From the NCBI GenBank assembly GCA_965215945.1, contig CBDCFC010000046.1, positions 62,001 through 126,000 of the forward strand: a DNA stretch of 64,000 bases, written 5' to 3'. Below the pieces are notes generated by a model. It saw nothing but the letters and a program-made list of their open reading frames with translations, was not told the origin of the DNA and searched no databases. Both the position numbers and the translations under genes were made by a program. The stretch's first letter is position 1. The number at the start of each line of letters is the position of its first letter. This document shows, in pieces, positions 27,108 to 34,876 of this stretch. This stretch comes from JAHEKD01 sp965215945. Its GTDB lineage: Bacteria; Pseudomonadota; Gammaproteobacteria; Arenicellales; JAHEKD01.

Positions 27108-28386
27108 ATGTATAAAGTTAAACTTAAATTTATATATGCGCTGATGCTTGCATCGGTCGCAGTTTTGTCAACCGCTAAGGTTCAGGCTGACGAAGCTGAA
27201 ACAATAAACATAGGCTTTTTGGCCGCCTTGTCCGGTCCGGATGCGGGTTGGGGATTGCCGGGTCTGACCGGAAACCAGATGTTTGTCGACAGAGTCAATG
27301 CCGGAAGGCGGTCTGGATGTTTGCGGCACGCGCTACAAACTCAATATGGTCAGCTTTGACGATGAGGCGACCGGCTCAAAAGCGCTGCAGGGTGCAAAAC
27401 AACTGGTGCTGGAACACGATGTCAAGTTTATCAGTGCGATAGGCGGTAATCCGGCCGATGCCACCCATCCTTTTTTAACCCAAAAAAAGGTAATTTATGC
27501 AAGTCTGATCTCAACGGATATCAAACCGGATCGTCCATATCTGATTGCCGGCGGCGATGTCACGCCTCGTATCGACATGATGCGACCCATGTATCACAAA
27601 CAGCGTAACCCGGACCTCAAGCGCTGGGCCGTGCTATCACAGGATGACACTATCGGTCTGACTTCACAGGCCTGGGAAGTGGGATCGGCACTGTCTGAGG
27701 GATGGGAGGTTGTGTACGATGAACACTATTCGCTCGACACGGTTGATTTTGCACCGATTGTGACGGCTGTATTGGCGACCAACCCGGATGTGGTCAGTTT
27801 GAATCTGTCCTATCCGGATTTTGTTGTCAGTATCATCGAACAGCTCTATGTTCAGGGATACAAAGGTGAGATCTCGGCGAATTATCTTGACTCTGAGTCG
27901 ATTCTGACAAAAGTGCCGGCAGAATATATGGAAGGCGCGGTGGATAGTTTTCCATTGTTTGATGATCCGTGGTGGGGAGAGGGATCTGTACAGCATAAGT
28001 TTTATGAAGAGTGGCAAAAACGCTATGGCCCCGGTGGCCCGGAAGACGTTCACCGCGGGATTACGGGGATCGACTGGGATCATGTGATCATGCTGGAAGT
28101 TTGGGCTCAGGGTGTGCAGCAGGCCTGCTCTTTTGATGCGGACAAGGTGATTGAGGCACTGAGGGCGGCGGATTCCATCGATACCCTGCTTGGGCCGGGC
28201 AAATTTACCGGTTCTGACATGTGGGGCATTGACAATATGATCGCCACGCCCGTTCCGGTCAACGAGCATCGAGATGGTGTTAAGCGGGTTCAGGCGGTGC
28301 TGGATTTCAGGGAGTGGTTTGAACCGCGTAAACAAGAAATCATCGATCATGTTCGTTCCAAGGGCATGATGTATGATCAGCGCTAA
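27108..28386 (+). pseudogene. Liv-type ABC transporter binding protein, +1 frameshift
   Basis: This periplasmic type-1 binding protein of the branched-chain amino acid/amide/urea class has a signal peptide at residues 1-27 ending VQAD, then INIGFLAALSGPDAGWG and GNQMFVDRVNA. After the duplicated G near 27301-27302 the frame changes and continues GGLDVCGTRYKLN, FISAIGGNPADA and GITGIDWDHVIML to 28386. Restoring the frame gives 425 residues, the usual length. The ligand is not readable, but the operon (glnT, glxBCD) suggests a nitrogenous compound. Confidence 0.8.
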
Positions 28387-28420
28387 GAGACGTCTGTTCA
28401 GATAAATGCTTGGCACTCGG

Positions 28421-28449
28421 CCTGCGGAATCCTTGAAATATTCCGTAGG
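28421..28449. promoter_or_regulatory. Intercistronic hairpin after the binding protein gene
   Basis: CCTGCGGAAT (28421-28430) pairs with ATTCCGTAGG (28440-28449) with one G-T pair and a 9-base loop. It is placed 35 bp after the binding-protein stop. Hairpins here commonly raise the binding protein to permease ratio by stabilising the upstream mRNA or partly terminating transcription. No T tract follows. Confidence 0.55.
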
Positions 28450-28533
28450 CGAGGTCGGGTTGTTTGTATATCCAATATGTAGCGAAGTAGCATGTAAAAT
28501 AATGATCCCAATCATAACCAGGGAAGCAGGACT

Positions 28534-29403
28534 TTGAGTTTTGAAACGCTTGTGCAATCCATTGCAAACGCGCTGGTGTTAGGATCGATCTACGCCATGG
28601 TTGCAGTGGGTCTGGCTTTGGCATTTGGTGTCATGCAAATGGCAAATTTTTCCCATGGTGAACTGTTCATGGCTGGAGCCTACGTAGTCTATGTCTTGTA
28701 TTCGCTGATCGGTTTGCCGTTTTTATTTGCGGTGATCGCCGCGTTTCCAATCGTTGCCTGTATTGGCTTGATTTTCGAGCGCATGATTTTCAGACCGACC
28801 CGGGGCAATGTTCTGGCCGGGTTTATGGCTACCGCCGGAGCCGGTTTTATCATGCAGGTGCTGGTCGGACAGCAGTGGGGCGTTGGTTTAATGCGTTCGG
28901 TGGTGGTTCCGTATAAGGGCAGTGCCGAGTTTTTGGGAACATCTATAAGCTGGCAGCGATTGATTATCATTCCGGCGACCGTTCTGATGGTATCAGGGTT
29001 GTGGTTTTTCCTGAAAAAAGTCAAGGCAGGCAAGGCGTTGAGGGCCTGTGCTCAGGATCCGGAGGCGGCTGTGCTGCAGGGGATCAGTATCAATAAAATG
29101 ACCGCACTGGCGATGTTTTTATCCGGTGGTTTTGCCGGGGTCGGCGGCGCTCTGATGGCGCCGATTATTCCGGTTACCCCTTACATGGGGCATGTCTATG
29201 CGGTGACGGCATTCATAGTTGTCATCGTCGGTGGTATGGCCAGTATCGAAGGCGCGGTACTGGCGGCCTTCATTCTTGGATTCATTCACACTTTTGTATC
29301 GACGGTGTCCGATTCGGTGACCGCCACCATGGTCGGGGTGCTGTTTATGGCTATTGTCCTGATCGTGAAACCAACAGGATTGTTGGGGAATGTCAAAGTC
29401 TAG
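28534..29403 (+). CDS. Liv-type ABC transporter permease (LivH family)
   Basis: This 289-residue polytopic membrane protein of the LivH family has the opening NALVLGSIYAMVAVGLALAF, the FSHGELFMAGAYV segment and the GGMASIEGAVLAAFILGF loop typical of the EAA-like region. It starts at a TTG with AGCAGGA upstream. It overlaps the next permease by 14 bp. Confidence 0.9.
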   Translation: MSFETLVQSIANALVLGSIYAMVAVGLALAFGVMQMANFSHGELFMAGAYVVYVLYSLIGLPFLFAVIAAFPIVACIGLIFERMIFRPTRGNVLAGFMATAGAGFIMQVLVGQQWGVGLMRSVVVPYKGSAEFLGTSISWQRLIIIPATVLMVSGLWFFLKKVKAGKALRACAQDPEAAVLQGISINKMTALAMFLSGGFAGVGGALMAPIIPVTPYMGHVYAVTAFIVVIVGGMASIEGAVLAAFILGFIHTFVSTVSDSVTATMVGVLFMAIVLIVKPTGLLGNVKV

Positions 29404-30364
29404 CTGGTTAATTATCCTAGCGGTTATTCTTTTTTTCTGTTTTGCGCCGGGTATGGTATCCGCGTACCGGTTGGAGTTGCTGACGATCTTTTTAATCAAT
29501 GTAATTCTGGTGCAAAGTTATCGTTTGATGACAACCACCGGTGACTGGACGTTGTGCCATTATATTCTGATGGGGGTGGGCGCCTACGCGACGGGTATTC
29601 TGGCTAAGAACTATGGCGTTCCGTTTTATCTGGCTATGCCATTGGCTGTGATAGTGACAGTTGGAGTCAGCTTTATCTTTGCAGTGCCGCTTTCAAGGAC
29701 TATTGGGTTTGCTTTTTTCATTGCGTCGTTTGCCCTGGGTGAATTTGTGCGTCACGTATGGCTGAAGTTTCAGAACCCTTTTGGCGGCGCAAGGGGTGTC
29801 AATGGCATCCCCAAGCTGGAGCTGGGACAGCCGGAAGACTGGTATTTTGTGGATTTCTGGGAACCCAGGAATTTTTACTATTTTACTCTGATATTTACAC
29901 TACTGGCGTTGATTATTTTGTACCGACTGGATCGCTCGCGTCTTGGCAATGTTTGGAAGTCCATTTATGCGGACAATGAGCTGTGTGAGAGCATCGGCAT
30001 TAATGTTACACGCTATCGGATAATGGTTTTCTGTGTGGCCGGAATTTTTGCCGGAATTGCCGGCTCACTGCTGGCGTATCAGATCGGTTCCATTGATCCG
30101 CATAATTTTGAAATGGTGGAAATGGTTTACTTGATTATCTGGGTAGTTGTCGGCGGAGTCAAAACCTTCTGGGGTCCGCTGATCGGAGTGTTGTCTATGT
30201 CTCTGGTATTTGAACTAACCCGTCCGCTGGAAGAGTGGCGACCGCTGCTGTTCGGACTTATTTTGATTTTGTTCCTGGTGTTCCTGCCTGGAGGGCTGGA
30301 AACCTTGCTGGCAAAAATCAAGCAATATTTTTCCGGTTTTTCTCGTCAAAAAGAAACAGGCTAA
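29390..30364 (+). CDS. Liv-type ABC transporter permease (LivM family)
   Basis: This 324-residue second permease has LivM-type features: TTGDWTLCHYILMGVGAYAT near residue 45, FQNPFGGARGVNGIP, and the cytoplasmic loop SIGINVTRYRIMVFCVAG. It ends in a TAATG overlap with the following ATPase gene. It forms the channel with the LivH-like subunit. Confidence 0.9.
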   Translation: MSKSSWLIILAVILFFCFAPGMVSAYRLELLTIFLINVILVQSYRLMTTTGDWTLCHYILMGVGAYATGILAKNYGVPFYLAMPLAVIVTVGVSFIFAVPLSRTIGFAFFIASFALGEFVRHVWLKFQNPFGGARGVNGIPKLELGQPEDWYFVDFWEPRNFYYFTLIFTLLALIILYRLDRSRLGNVWKSIYADNELCESIGINVTRYRIMVFCVAGIFAGIAGSLLAYQIGSIDPHNFEMVEMVYLIIWVVVGGVKTFWGPLIGVLSMSLVFELTRPLEEWRPLLFGLILILFLVFLPGGLETLLAKIKQYFSGFSRQKETG

Positions 30365-31137
30365 TGTCGTTTTTTGCGGTAAAAGGATTGACTAAACGAT
30401 TTGGCGGACTGGTGGCGAATGATTCCATTGACCTGGAAGTTGATGAGGGTGAAATTCGGGGTGTCATCGGGCCGAACGGTGCGGGCAAAACAACTTTTTT
30501 CAATGTGGTCAGCGGATTTTACACCCCTACGTCCGGAACGGTAGAATTTAAGGGCAAAGTGATTTCCGGATTGTCCACCAGCAAGATTGCCGGGCTTGGC
30601 GTAGTCCGTACATTTCAACGTTCCGCACTGTTTCCCGATTTTTCTGTACTGGAAAATGTGACCATCGCCCGCCATCTCAACGCGGATTCATCACTGCTTA
30701 ATGCAATTTTTGGTTTTAAAAAGTCCGATGAGGTGGAAAATACCAAGCGGTCAAGACAGATTATTGATTTTCTTAGGCTGCATGATCAAATGGACACGCA
30801 GGCAGCGAATCTGGCCCACGGACATCAGCGGGTTTTGGGTGTGGCCATGGCGCTGGCCACTGAACCGCAGCTGCTGATGCTGGATGAACCGGTTGCCGGA
30901 ATGAACTCGGGCGAGAAAATAGTGATGGTCGAGTTGATACGAAAAATCAGGGACGAATGGGGAATCACTGTGCTACTAGTGGAGCACGACATGCGCACTG
31001 TCATGAGTCTTTGCGATACGATTACGGTGCTTGATTTCGGTCAAAAACTTGCCGAGGGCAAGCCGGAAGAAGTCATTCACAACAAAGCTGTAATCGAAGC
31101 CTATCTTGGAGCGGATGATATTGTTGCTGGAAGTTAA
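30364..31137 (+). CDS. Liv-type ABC transporter ATPase (LivG family)
   Basis: This 257-residue ATPase starts at ATG 30364 (MSFFAVKGLTKRFGG), coupled to livM by TAATG. Walker A is GPNGAGKTTFFNVV, the Q-loop region is VVRTFQRSALF, and Walker B is LLMLDEPVAGMN, with the LivG-type H-loop LLVEHDMRTVM. The signature is unusual: LAHGHQRVLGVAMAL replaces the canonical LSxGxQ. Related LivG proteins often have LPYGxQR, so this is probably functional. Confidence 0.9.
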   Translation: MSFFAVKGLTKRFGGLVANDSIDLEVDEGEIRGVIGPNGAGKTTFFNVVSGFYTPTSGTVEFKGKVISGLSTSKIAGLGVVRTFQRSALFPDFSVLENVTIARHLNADSSLLNAIFGFKKSDEVENTKRSRQIIDFLRLHDQMDTQAANLAHGHQRVLGVAMALATEPQLLMLDEPVAGMNSGEKIVMVELIRKIRDEWGITVLLVEHDMRTVMSLCDTITVLDFGQKLAEGKPEEVIHNKAVIEAYLGADDIVAGS

Positions 31138-31828
31138 ACATGCCGCAGTTCATTACGGCAAAGTAGAAGCGATAAGGGATATTTCCATCCAGGTACCGGA
31201 AGGCAGTATTGTCACTTTAATCGGCGCAAACGGCGCGGGCAAAAGTACAACTTTAAGAATGATTTCGGGGTTGGTGACCCCCTCCAATGGTGAGGTGTTT
31301 TTTGAAGGCCATTCCATTGTGGACCTGGCACCGGAAGTGATTACCGGAACCGGAATCGCTCATGTCCCGGAGGGCAGACGGGTTTTTCCACAAATGACGG
31401 TACGGGAGAATCTCGAGATGGGCGCATATCTTAGCAAAGATGCCGGAGAACTGGCCGGCAATTTGGAAAATGTGTTTAGACATTTTCCTCGTCTTAAAGA
31501 GCGTATTGACCAGAATGCTGGCACAATGAGTGGCGGGGAACAACAGATGCTTGCCATGGGCCGGGCGTTGATGTCCAGTCCACGGTTGATTTTGATGGAT
31601 GAGCCCACCCTGGGTCTTTCTCCCATTATGTGCCAGGAAATTGCCCGAATTATCGGCGAGATCCACGAACAGGGACGCACTATTGTTCTGGTTGAGCAAA
31701 ACGCACGACTGGCACTGGCGCTGGCCGATTATGGTTATGTTTTGGAAACCGGCAACATCGTTCTCGAAGGTGAGGCGGCAAGACTTCGTGAGGATGATAC
31801 GGTTCGCAGAACTTATTTAGGAATTTAG
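31115..31828 (+). CDS. Liv-type ABC transporter ATPase (LivF family)
   Basis: This ATPase of about 237 residues has Walker A GANGAGKSTTLRMISG, the LivF hallmark HVPEGRRVFPQMTVRENL, signature MSGGEQQMLAMGRAL and Walker B LILMDEPTLGLSP. ATG 31115 is preferred; an in-frame TTG at 31106 lies further upstream. It overlaps the LivG-like gene by about 23 bp. It completes a five-part transporter beginning at 27108. Confidence 0.9.
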   Translation: MILLLEVKHAAVHYGKVEAIRDISIQVPEGSIVTLIGANGAGKSTTLRMISGLVTPSNGEVFFEGHSIVDLAPEVITGTGIAHVPEGRRVFPQMTVRENLEMGAYLSKDAGELAGNLENVFRHFPRLKERIDQNAGTMSGGEQQMLAMGRALMSSPRLILMDEPTLGLSPIMCQEIARIIGEIHEQGRTIVLVEQNARLALALADYGYVLETGNIVLEGEAARLREDDTVRRTYLGI

Positions 31829-31899
31829 CGTAGAGGTTACAGCCTTTCGGACAGCAGATTTCGGTCACGCGTAACAGGCTATGTGAAGCAATCTGACCG

Positions 31900-31936
31900 A
31901 AGATCATCACGAGTCGCGTAGCAACGTGGTGATCTT
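31900..31936. terminator. Hairpin after the liv operon
   Basis: AAGATCATCACG pairs with CGTGGTGATCTT (one G-T pair) and is followed by TTTGATT on the plus strand. It lies 72 bp past the LivF-like stop. Adjacent inverted repeats (TTCGGTCA at 31860-31867 with TGACCGAA at 31893-31900) add further structure. It probably ends the liv transcript, but the T tract is short. Confidence 0.5.
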
Positions 31937-31979
31937 TTGATTGCAGTTTCGGAGCCTGAATCGAAGTCCGAACAGTGTT

Positions 31980-32020
31980 AAGGAGATTGCTTCGTCGCCT
32001 ATCGGCTCCTCGCAATGACG
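31980..32020. repeat. Intergenic repeat, GAGATTGCTTCGTCG...CGCAATGACG type
   Basis: The sequence from AAGGAGATTGCTTCGTCG to CTCCTCGCAATGACG has the form of a widely dispersed bacterial intergenic repeat, unlike the CGTCATACCGG family elsewhere in the window. Only one copy is seen here. It lies between convergent genes. Confidence 0.45.
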
Positions 32021-32056
32021 CAAGTTGATTGGTTCGCAGTAGATTCTTCCTAAGTC

Positions 32057-32914
32057 CTAGGCAAGAAAGTGGTTGATGCCTGGAGTGCGGTAGCCATCTT
32101 GCCGCCAAAGTATCGGAAAGTAATTTTCATCCAGCAGGTTGTCGTCCAGGTGCTTGTATTTGGAATAGATGGCGCCAATGCCTTGCTGCAGAAATTGAGG
32201 GTTGAATTCGGCATCGCTGCGCATGGCGTGCAGGACAACCGATCGTCTATCGGTATTGCCCCGGTTGTGCCCGGAACCGTGCCACAACCAACCGTGATGA
32301 ATTGAACCGCCACCGGCGTTTACTTCAACATGGACAATTTCCGGCTTGATATCCACTGCCTGAGCTGCGGCCAGCATCGGCTTGCAGTAGTCTTCAGGGC
32401 CATGAAATTCTCCCTCGAGTTCATCACAATGGGCCCACAAATGCGAACCGCAGACGAATTCTATCGTCCCGCCCTGCCTTGAGGTGTCGTCCAATGCAAT
32501 CCACAATGTCAACAAATCATCGGGCACAAACCACTTAAGGTAGGCGCTGTCCTGGTGGTAGCCCAGCGGCCGGGTTCGGGGCGGTTTCCACAGGATATTG
32601 TCGATCATAATGCGGGTTCCCGGCCAGCCGCCCAGTTGGGCAAGCATTTGGCCGAAGTCCTCACGCAAAACCACTCCGGCGATAGTTCGATCCGCTTTCC
32701 AGCCGTTACAGATTTGTCGGGTCAGAGTCGGATCACCATTGTGAAACTGCCAATTTACCTCATCGGGCGTGATTCCGGTCTCGAATTCACCGTTAAACAA
32801 CCGAGTAAAGCTTTTTTTTAGCTCGGAAACGGTTTGCGAATCAATAATCCGATCAAGAATTAAGAACCCCTGTTCCGCAAATTTCGACTCCTGTTTTGAA
32901 GAAAAACTCAACAT
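32057..32914 (-). CDS. Phytanoyl-CoA dioxygenase (PhyH) family protein
   Basis: This Fe(II)/2-oxoglutarate dioxygenase has the HxD motif in PLGYHQDSAYLKW and the distal histidine and arginine in HHGWLWHGSGHNRGNTDRRS. WIALDDTSRQGGTIEFVCGS is also typical. ATG 32914 (MLSFSSKQESKFAEQGF) gives about 285 residues, normal for the family. The frame stays open to 33085 and would add two hydrophobic stretches, so a membrane-anchored form is possible. It converges on the liv operon and shares its higher GC content. Substrate unknown; phytanoyl-CoA is only the family's name-giver. Confidence 0.82.
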   Translation of the reverse strand: MLSFSSKQESKFAEQGFLILDRIIDSQTVSELKKSFTRLFNGEFETGITPDEVNWQFHNGDPTLTRQICNGWKADRTIAGVVLREDFGQMLAQLGGWPGTRIMIDNILWKPPRTRPLGYHQDSAYLKWFVPDDLLTLWIALDDTSRQGGTIEFVCGSHLWAHCDELEGEFHGPEDYCKPMLAAAQAVDIKPEIVHVEVNAGGGSIHHGWLWHGSGHNRGNTDRRSVVLHAMRSDAEFNPQFLQQGIGAIYSKYKHLDDNLLDENYFPILWRQDGYRTPGINHFLA

Positions 32915-33131
32915 GTCCAAAATTTTTGTAAAAAAGTAACACAAGCATAATCCCCACAAACAATAAATTATAATAGCTAACTGGCTTTTATAGTAGCCGT
33001 GTTGTAGGTTACTTTGAAGCCATGTGGACAGCCATGGAAAATTAAAAATGCTTAGTAGAACAACTATCCGAAATCTATCAGCCAATGGGAGTATGATATG
33101 ACACGGGATGGTTAATGATGATAATCTGTAG

Positions 33132-33674
33132 ATGGAATTAAAAAATAGTTGGATTGATCAGGCTAGGCAAGTAGTTTCTCCCAATTTTGATGACAGGCCT
33201 CAAGGTTGTCAGCCTGAGGTTTTTATTATTCATTCGATCAGTTTACCTCCCGGTAAGTTTTTAGGTACAGGAGTTGAACAGTTGTTTACTAATCAATTAA
33301 ATCCGTTAGAAGATCCTTATTACCAACTAATCCAGGACTTGAAAGTTTCCTGCCATTTTTTTATTCGCCGAGGCGGAGAGTTAATACAATTTGTTGCAAC
33401 AGACCGACGAGCCTGGCACTGTGGTGTTTCGGCTTGCTTAGGTCGCCAAGCTGTCAATGATTTTTCGATTGGGGTAGAACTAGAAGGTCTGGATAATTAT
33501 GAGTTTGAAAAAGCCCAATACGAAACGCTAATCGCATTGACTCAATGTTTACAAGCAGCCTACCCGGTGATTTCAAATGATCATATATTCGGCCATCAGC
33601 ATATCGCGCCCGGGCGTAAAACCGATCCAGGTTCAGGATTTGACTGGTATTATTATCTTTCCTCGCTTCAGTAA
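33132..33674 (+). CDS. ampD: 1,6-anhydro-N-acetylmuramyl-L-alanine amidase AmpD
   Basis: This 180-residue cytoplasmic zinc amidase cleaves the peptide from anhydro-muropeptides during cell-wall recycling. The expected residues are present: zinc ligands His34 (FIIHSIS), His155 and Asp165 (GHQHIAPGRKTDPG), catalytic Glu116 (IGVELEG) and Lys163. In enterobacteria its loss induces AmpC beta-lactamase through AmpR; no ampR or ampC is visible here. It lies 20 bp upstream of the doeA-like gene. Confidence 0.94.
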   Translation: MELKNSWIDQARQVVSPNFDDRPQGCQPEVFIIHSISLPPGKFLGTGVEQLFTNQLNPLEDPYYQLIQDLKVSCHFFIRRGGELIQFVATDRRAWHCGVSACLGRQAVNDFSIGVELEGLDNYEFEKAQYETLIALTQCLQAAYPVISNDHIFGHQHIAPGRKTDPGSGFDWYYYLSSLQ

Positions 33675-33694
33675 TTGAGTGAGAAAAAAGAATT

Positions 33695-34876
33695 ATGACT
33701 GCCGTACAACTAAACTTTTCAAAAGAAGAGTACCAAACTCGTTTGACTAGTACCCGTCTGGTCATGGAGGAACAAGGTATTGATCTGCTGATCGTTTCCG
33801 ATCCTTCGAATATGGCCTGGCTAACAGGTTATGATGGTTGGTCGTTTTATGTTCATCAATGTGTGATGCTAAGCCATGAGGGAGAGCCAATCTGGTTTGG
33901 CCGCGGCCAGGATGCTCAAGGTGCATTACGTACCGTTTTTATGGCAGATGATAATGTCATTGGTTATCCAGATCATTATGTGCAGTCGACTGAACGTCAT
34001 CCCATGCAGTATCTCGCCCAGGTTATTAATGAAAGACAGTTGGATGCCAGCCGAATTGGTGTTGAAATGGACAATTATTATTTCAGTGCGGCCTGCTACA
34101 CGAATTTAGTCGAGAGTTTGCTAAATACCGATATTGTTGATGCTACGGGATTAGTGAACTGGCAAAGAGCAATAAAATCAGAACAAGAAATTCAATACAT
34201 GCAAAACGCCGCCAGAATTGTTGAGAATATGCATGATTACATTCTCAATAATGTTAAGCCTAGTATACGTAAGAATGAGTTAGTCGCTGGAATTTACCAC
34301 GCCGGTATTACTGGAGTGGAAGGCATGGGCGGCGATTATCCGGCCATTGTACCGTTGCTGCCCTCGGGGGCGGATGCTGCGGCTCCGCATTTAACTTGGG
34401 ACGATCAGCCTATCGCGAATAATCAGGGCACTTTCTTTGAGATTGCAGGCTGTTACAAGCGCTACCATTGTCCTTTGTCCAGAACTATTTATTTCGGTAA
34501 ACCGCCGCAGGCTTTTCTTGAGGCCGAGCAGGCTCAGTTGGAAGGGATCGAAGCTGCCTTGGAGATGGTTAAGCCCGGCAATACCTGTGAACAGGTGGAA
34601 CAGGCCTGGCGCGAAGTCATCACAAAATACGGCATTGAAAAAGAAAGCCGGATTGGTTATTCAATTGGGCTAAGTTACCCGCCTGATTGGGGCGAAAGAA
34701 CCATGAGTTTACGTCCGGGTGATCAAACTGTCTTACAGGAGAATATGACCTTTCATCTGATTCCTGCACTGTGGATGGATGATTGGGGTCTGGAAATTAC
34801 GGAAAGTTTTAAAGTGACAGAGGACGGGGTACAGACATTTTGTAATTACCCACGTCGGTTATTCGTTATCGATTGA
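33695..34876 (+). CDS. doeA: Ectoine hydrolase-like M24 peptidase (DoeA)
   Basis: This 393-residue creatinase/prolidase-fold protein has the DoeA-specific blocks DPSNMAWLTGYDGWSFYVHQ, GYPDHYVQSTERHPM, RIGVEMDNYYFSA, PSGADAAAPHLTWDD and YPPDWGERTMSLRPGD, and a DDWGLEITES ending. DoeA opens the ring of ectoine to N-acetyl-diaminobutyrate. The usual partners (doeB deacetylase, aminotransferase, regulator) are not adjacent, so either they lie elsewhere or the substrate differs. Its 3' end overlaps the convergent sulfatase-family gene by 18 bp. Confidence 0.85.
   Translation: MTAVQLNFSKEEYQTRLTSTRLVMEEQGIDLLIVSDPSNMAWLTGYDGWSFYVHQCVMLSHEGEPIWFGRGQDAQGALRTVFMADDNVIGYPDHYVQSTERHPMQYLAQVINERQLDASRIGVEMDNYYFSAACYTNLVESLLNTDIVDATGLVNWQRAIKSEQEIQYMQNAARIVENMHDYILNNVKPSIRKNELVAGIYHAGITGVEGMGGDYPAIVPLLPSGADAAAPHLTWDDQPIANNQGTFFEIAGCYKRYHCPLSRTIYFGKPPQAFLEAEQAQLEGIEAALEMVKPGNTCEQVEQAWREVITKYGIEKESRIGYSIGLSYPPDWGERTMSLRPGDQTVLQENMTFHLIPALWMDDWGLEITESFKVTEDGVQTFCNYPRRLFVID

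Noticed and set aside
27664..28557. A 297-codon open frame antisense to the Liv binding protein.
   Set aside because: It has no recognisable domain or ribosome site and mirrors the codon pattern of the real gene on the plus strand.
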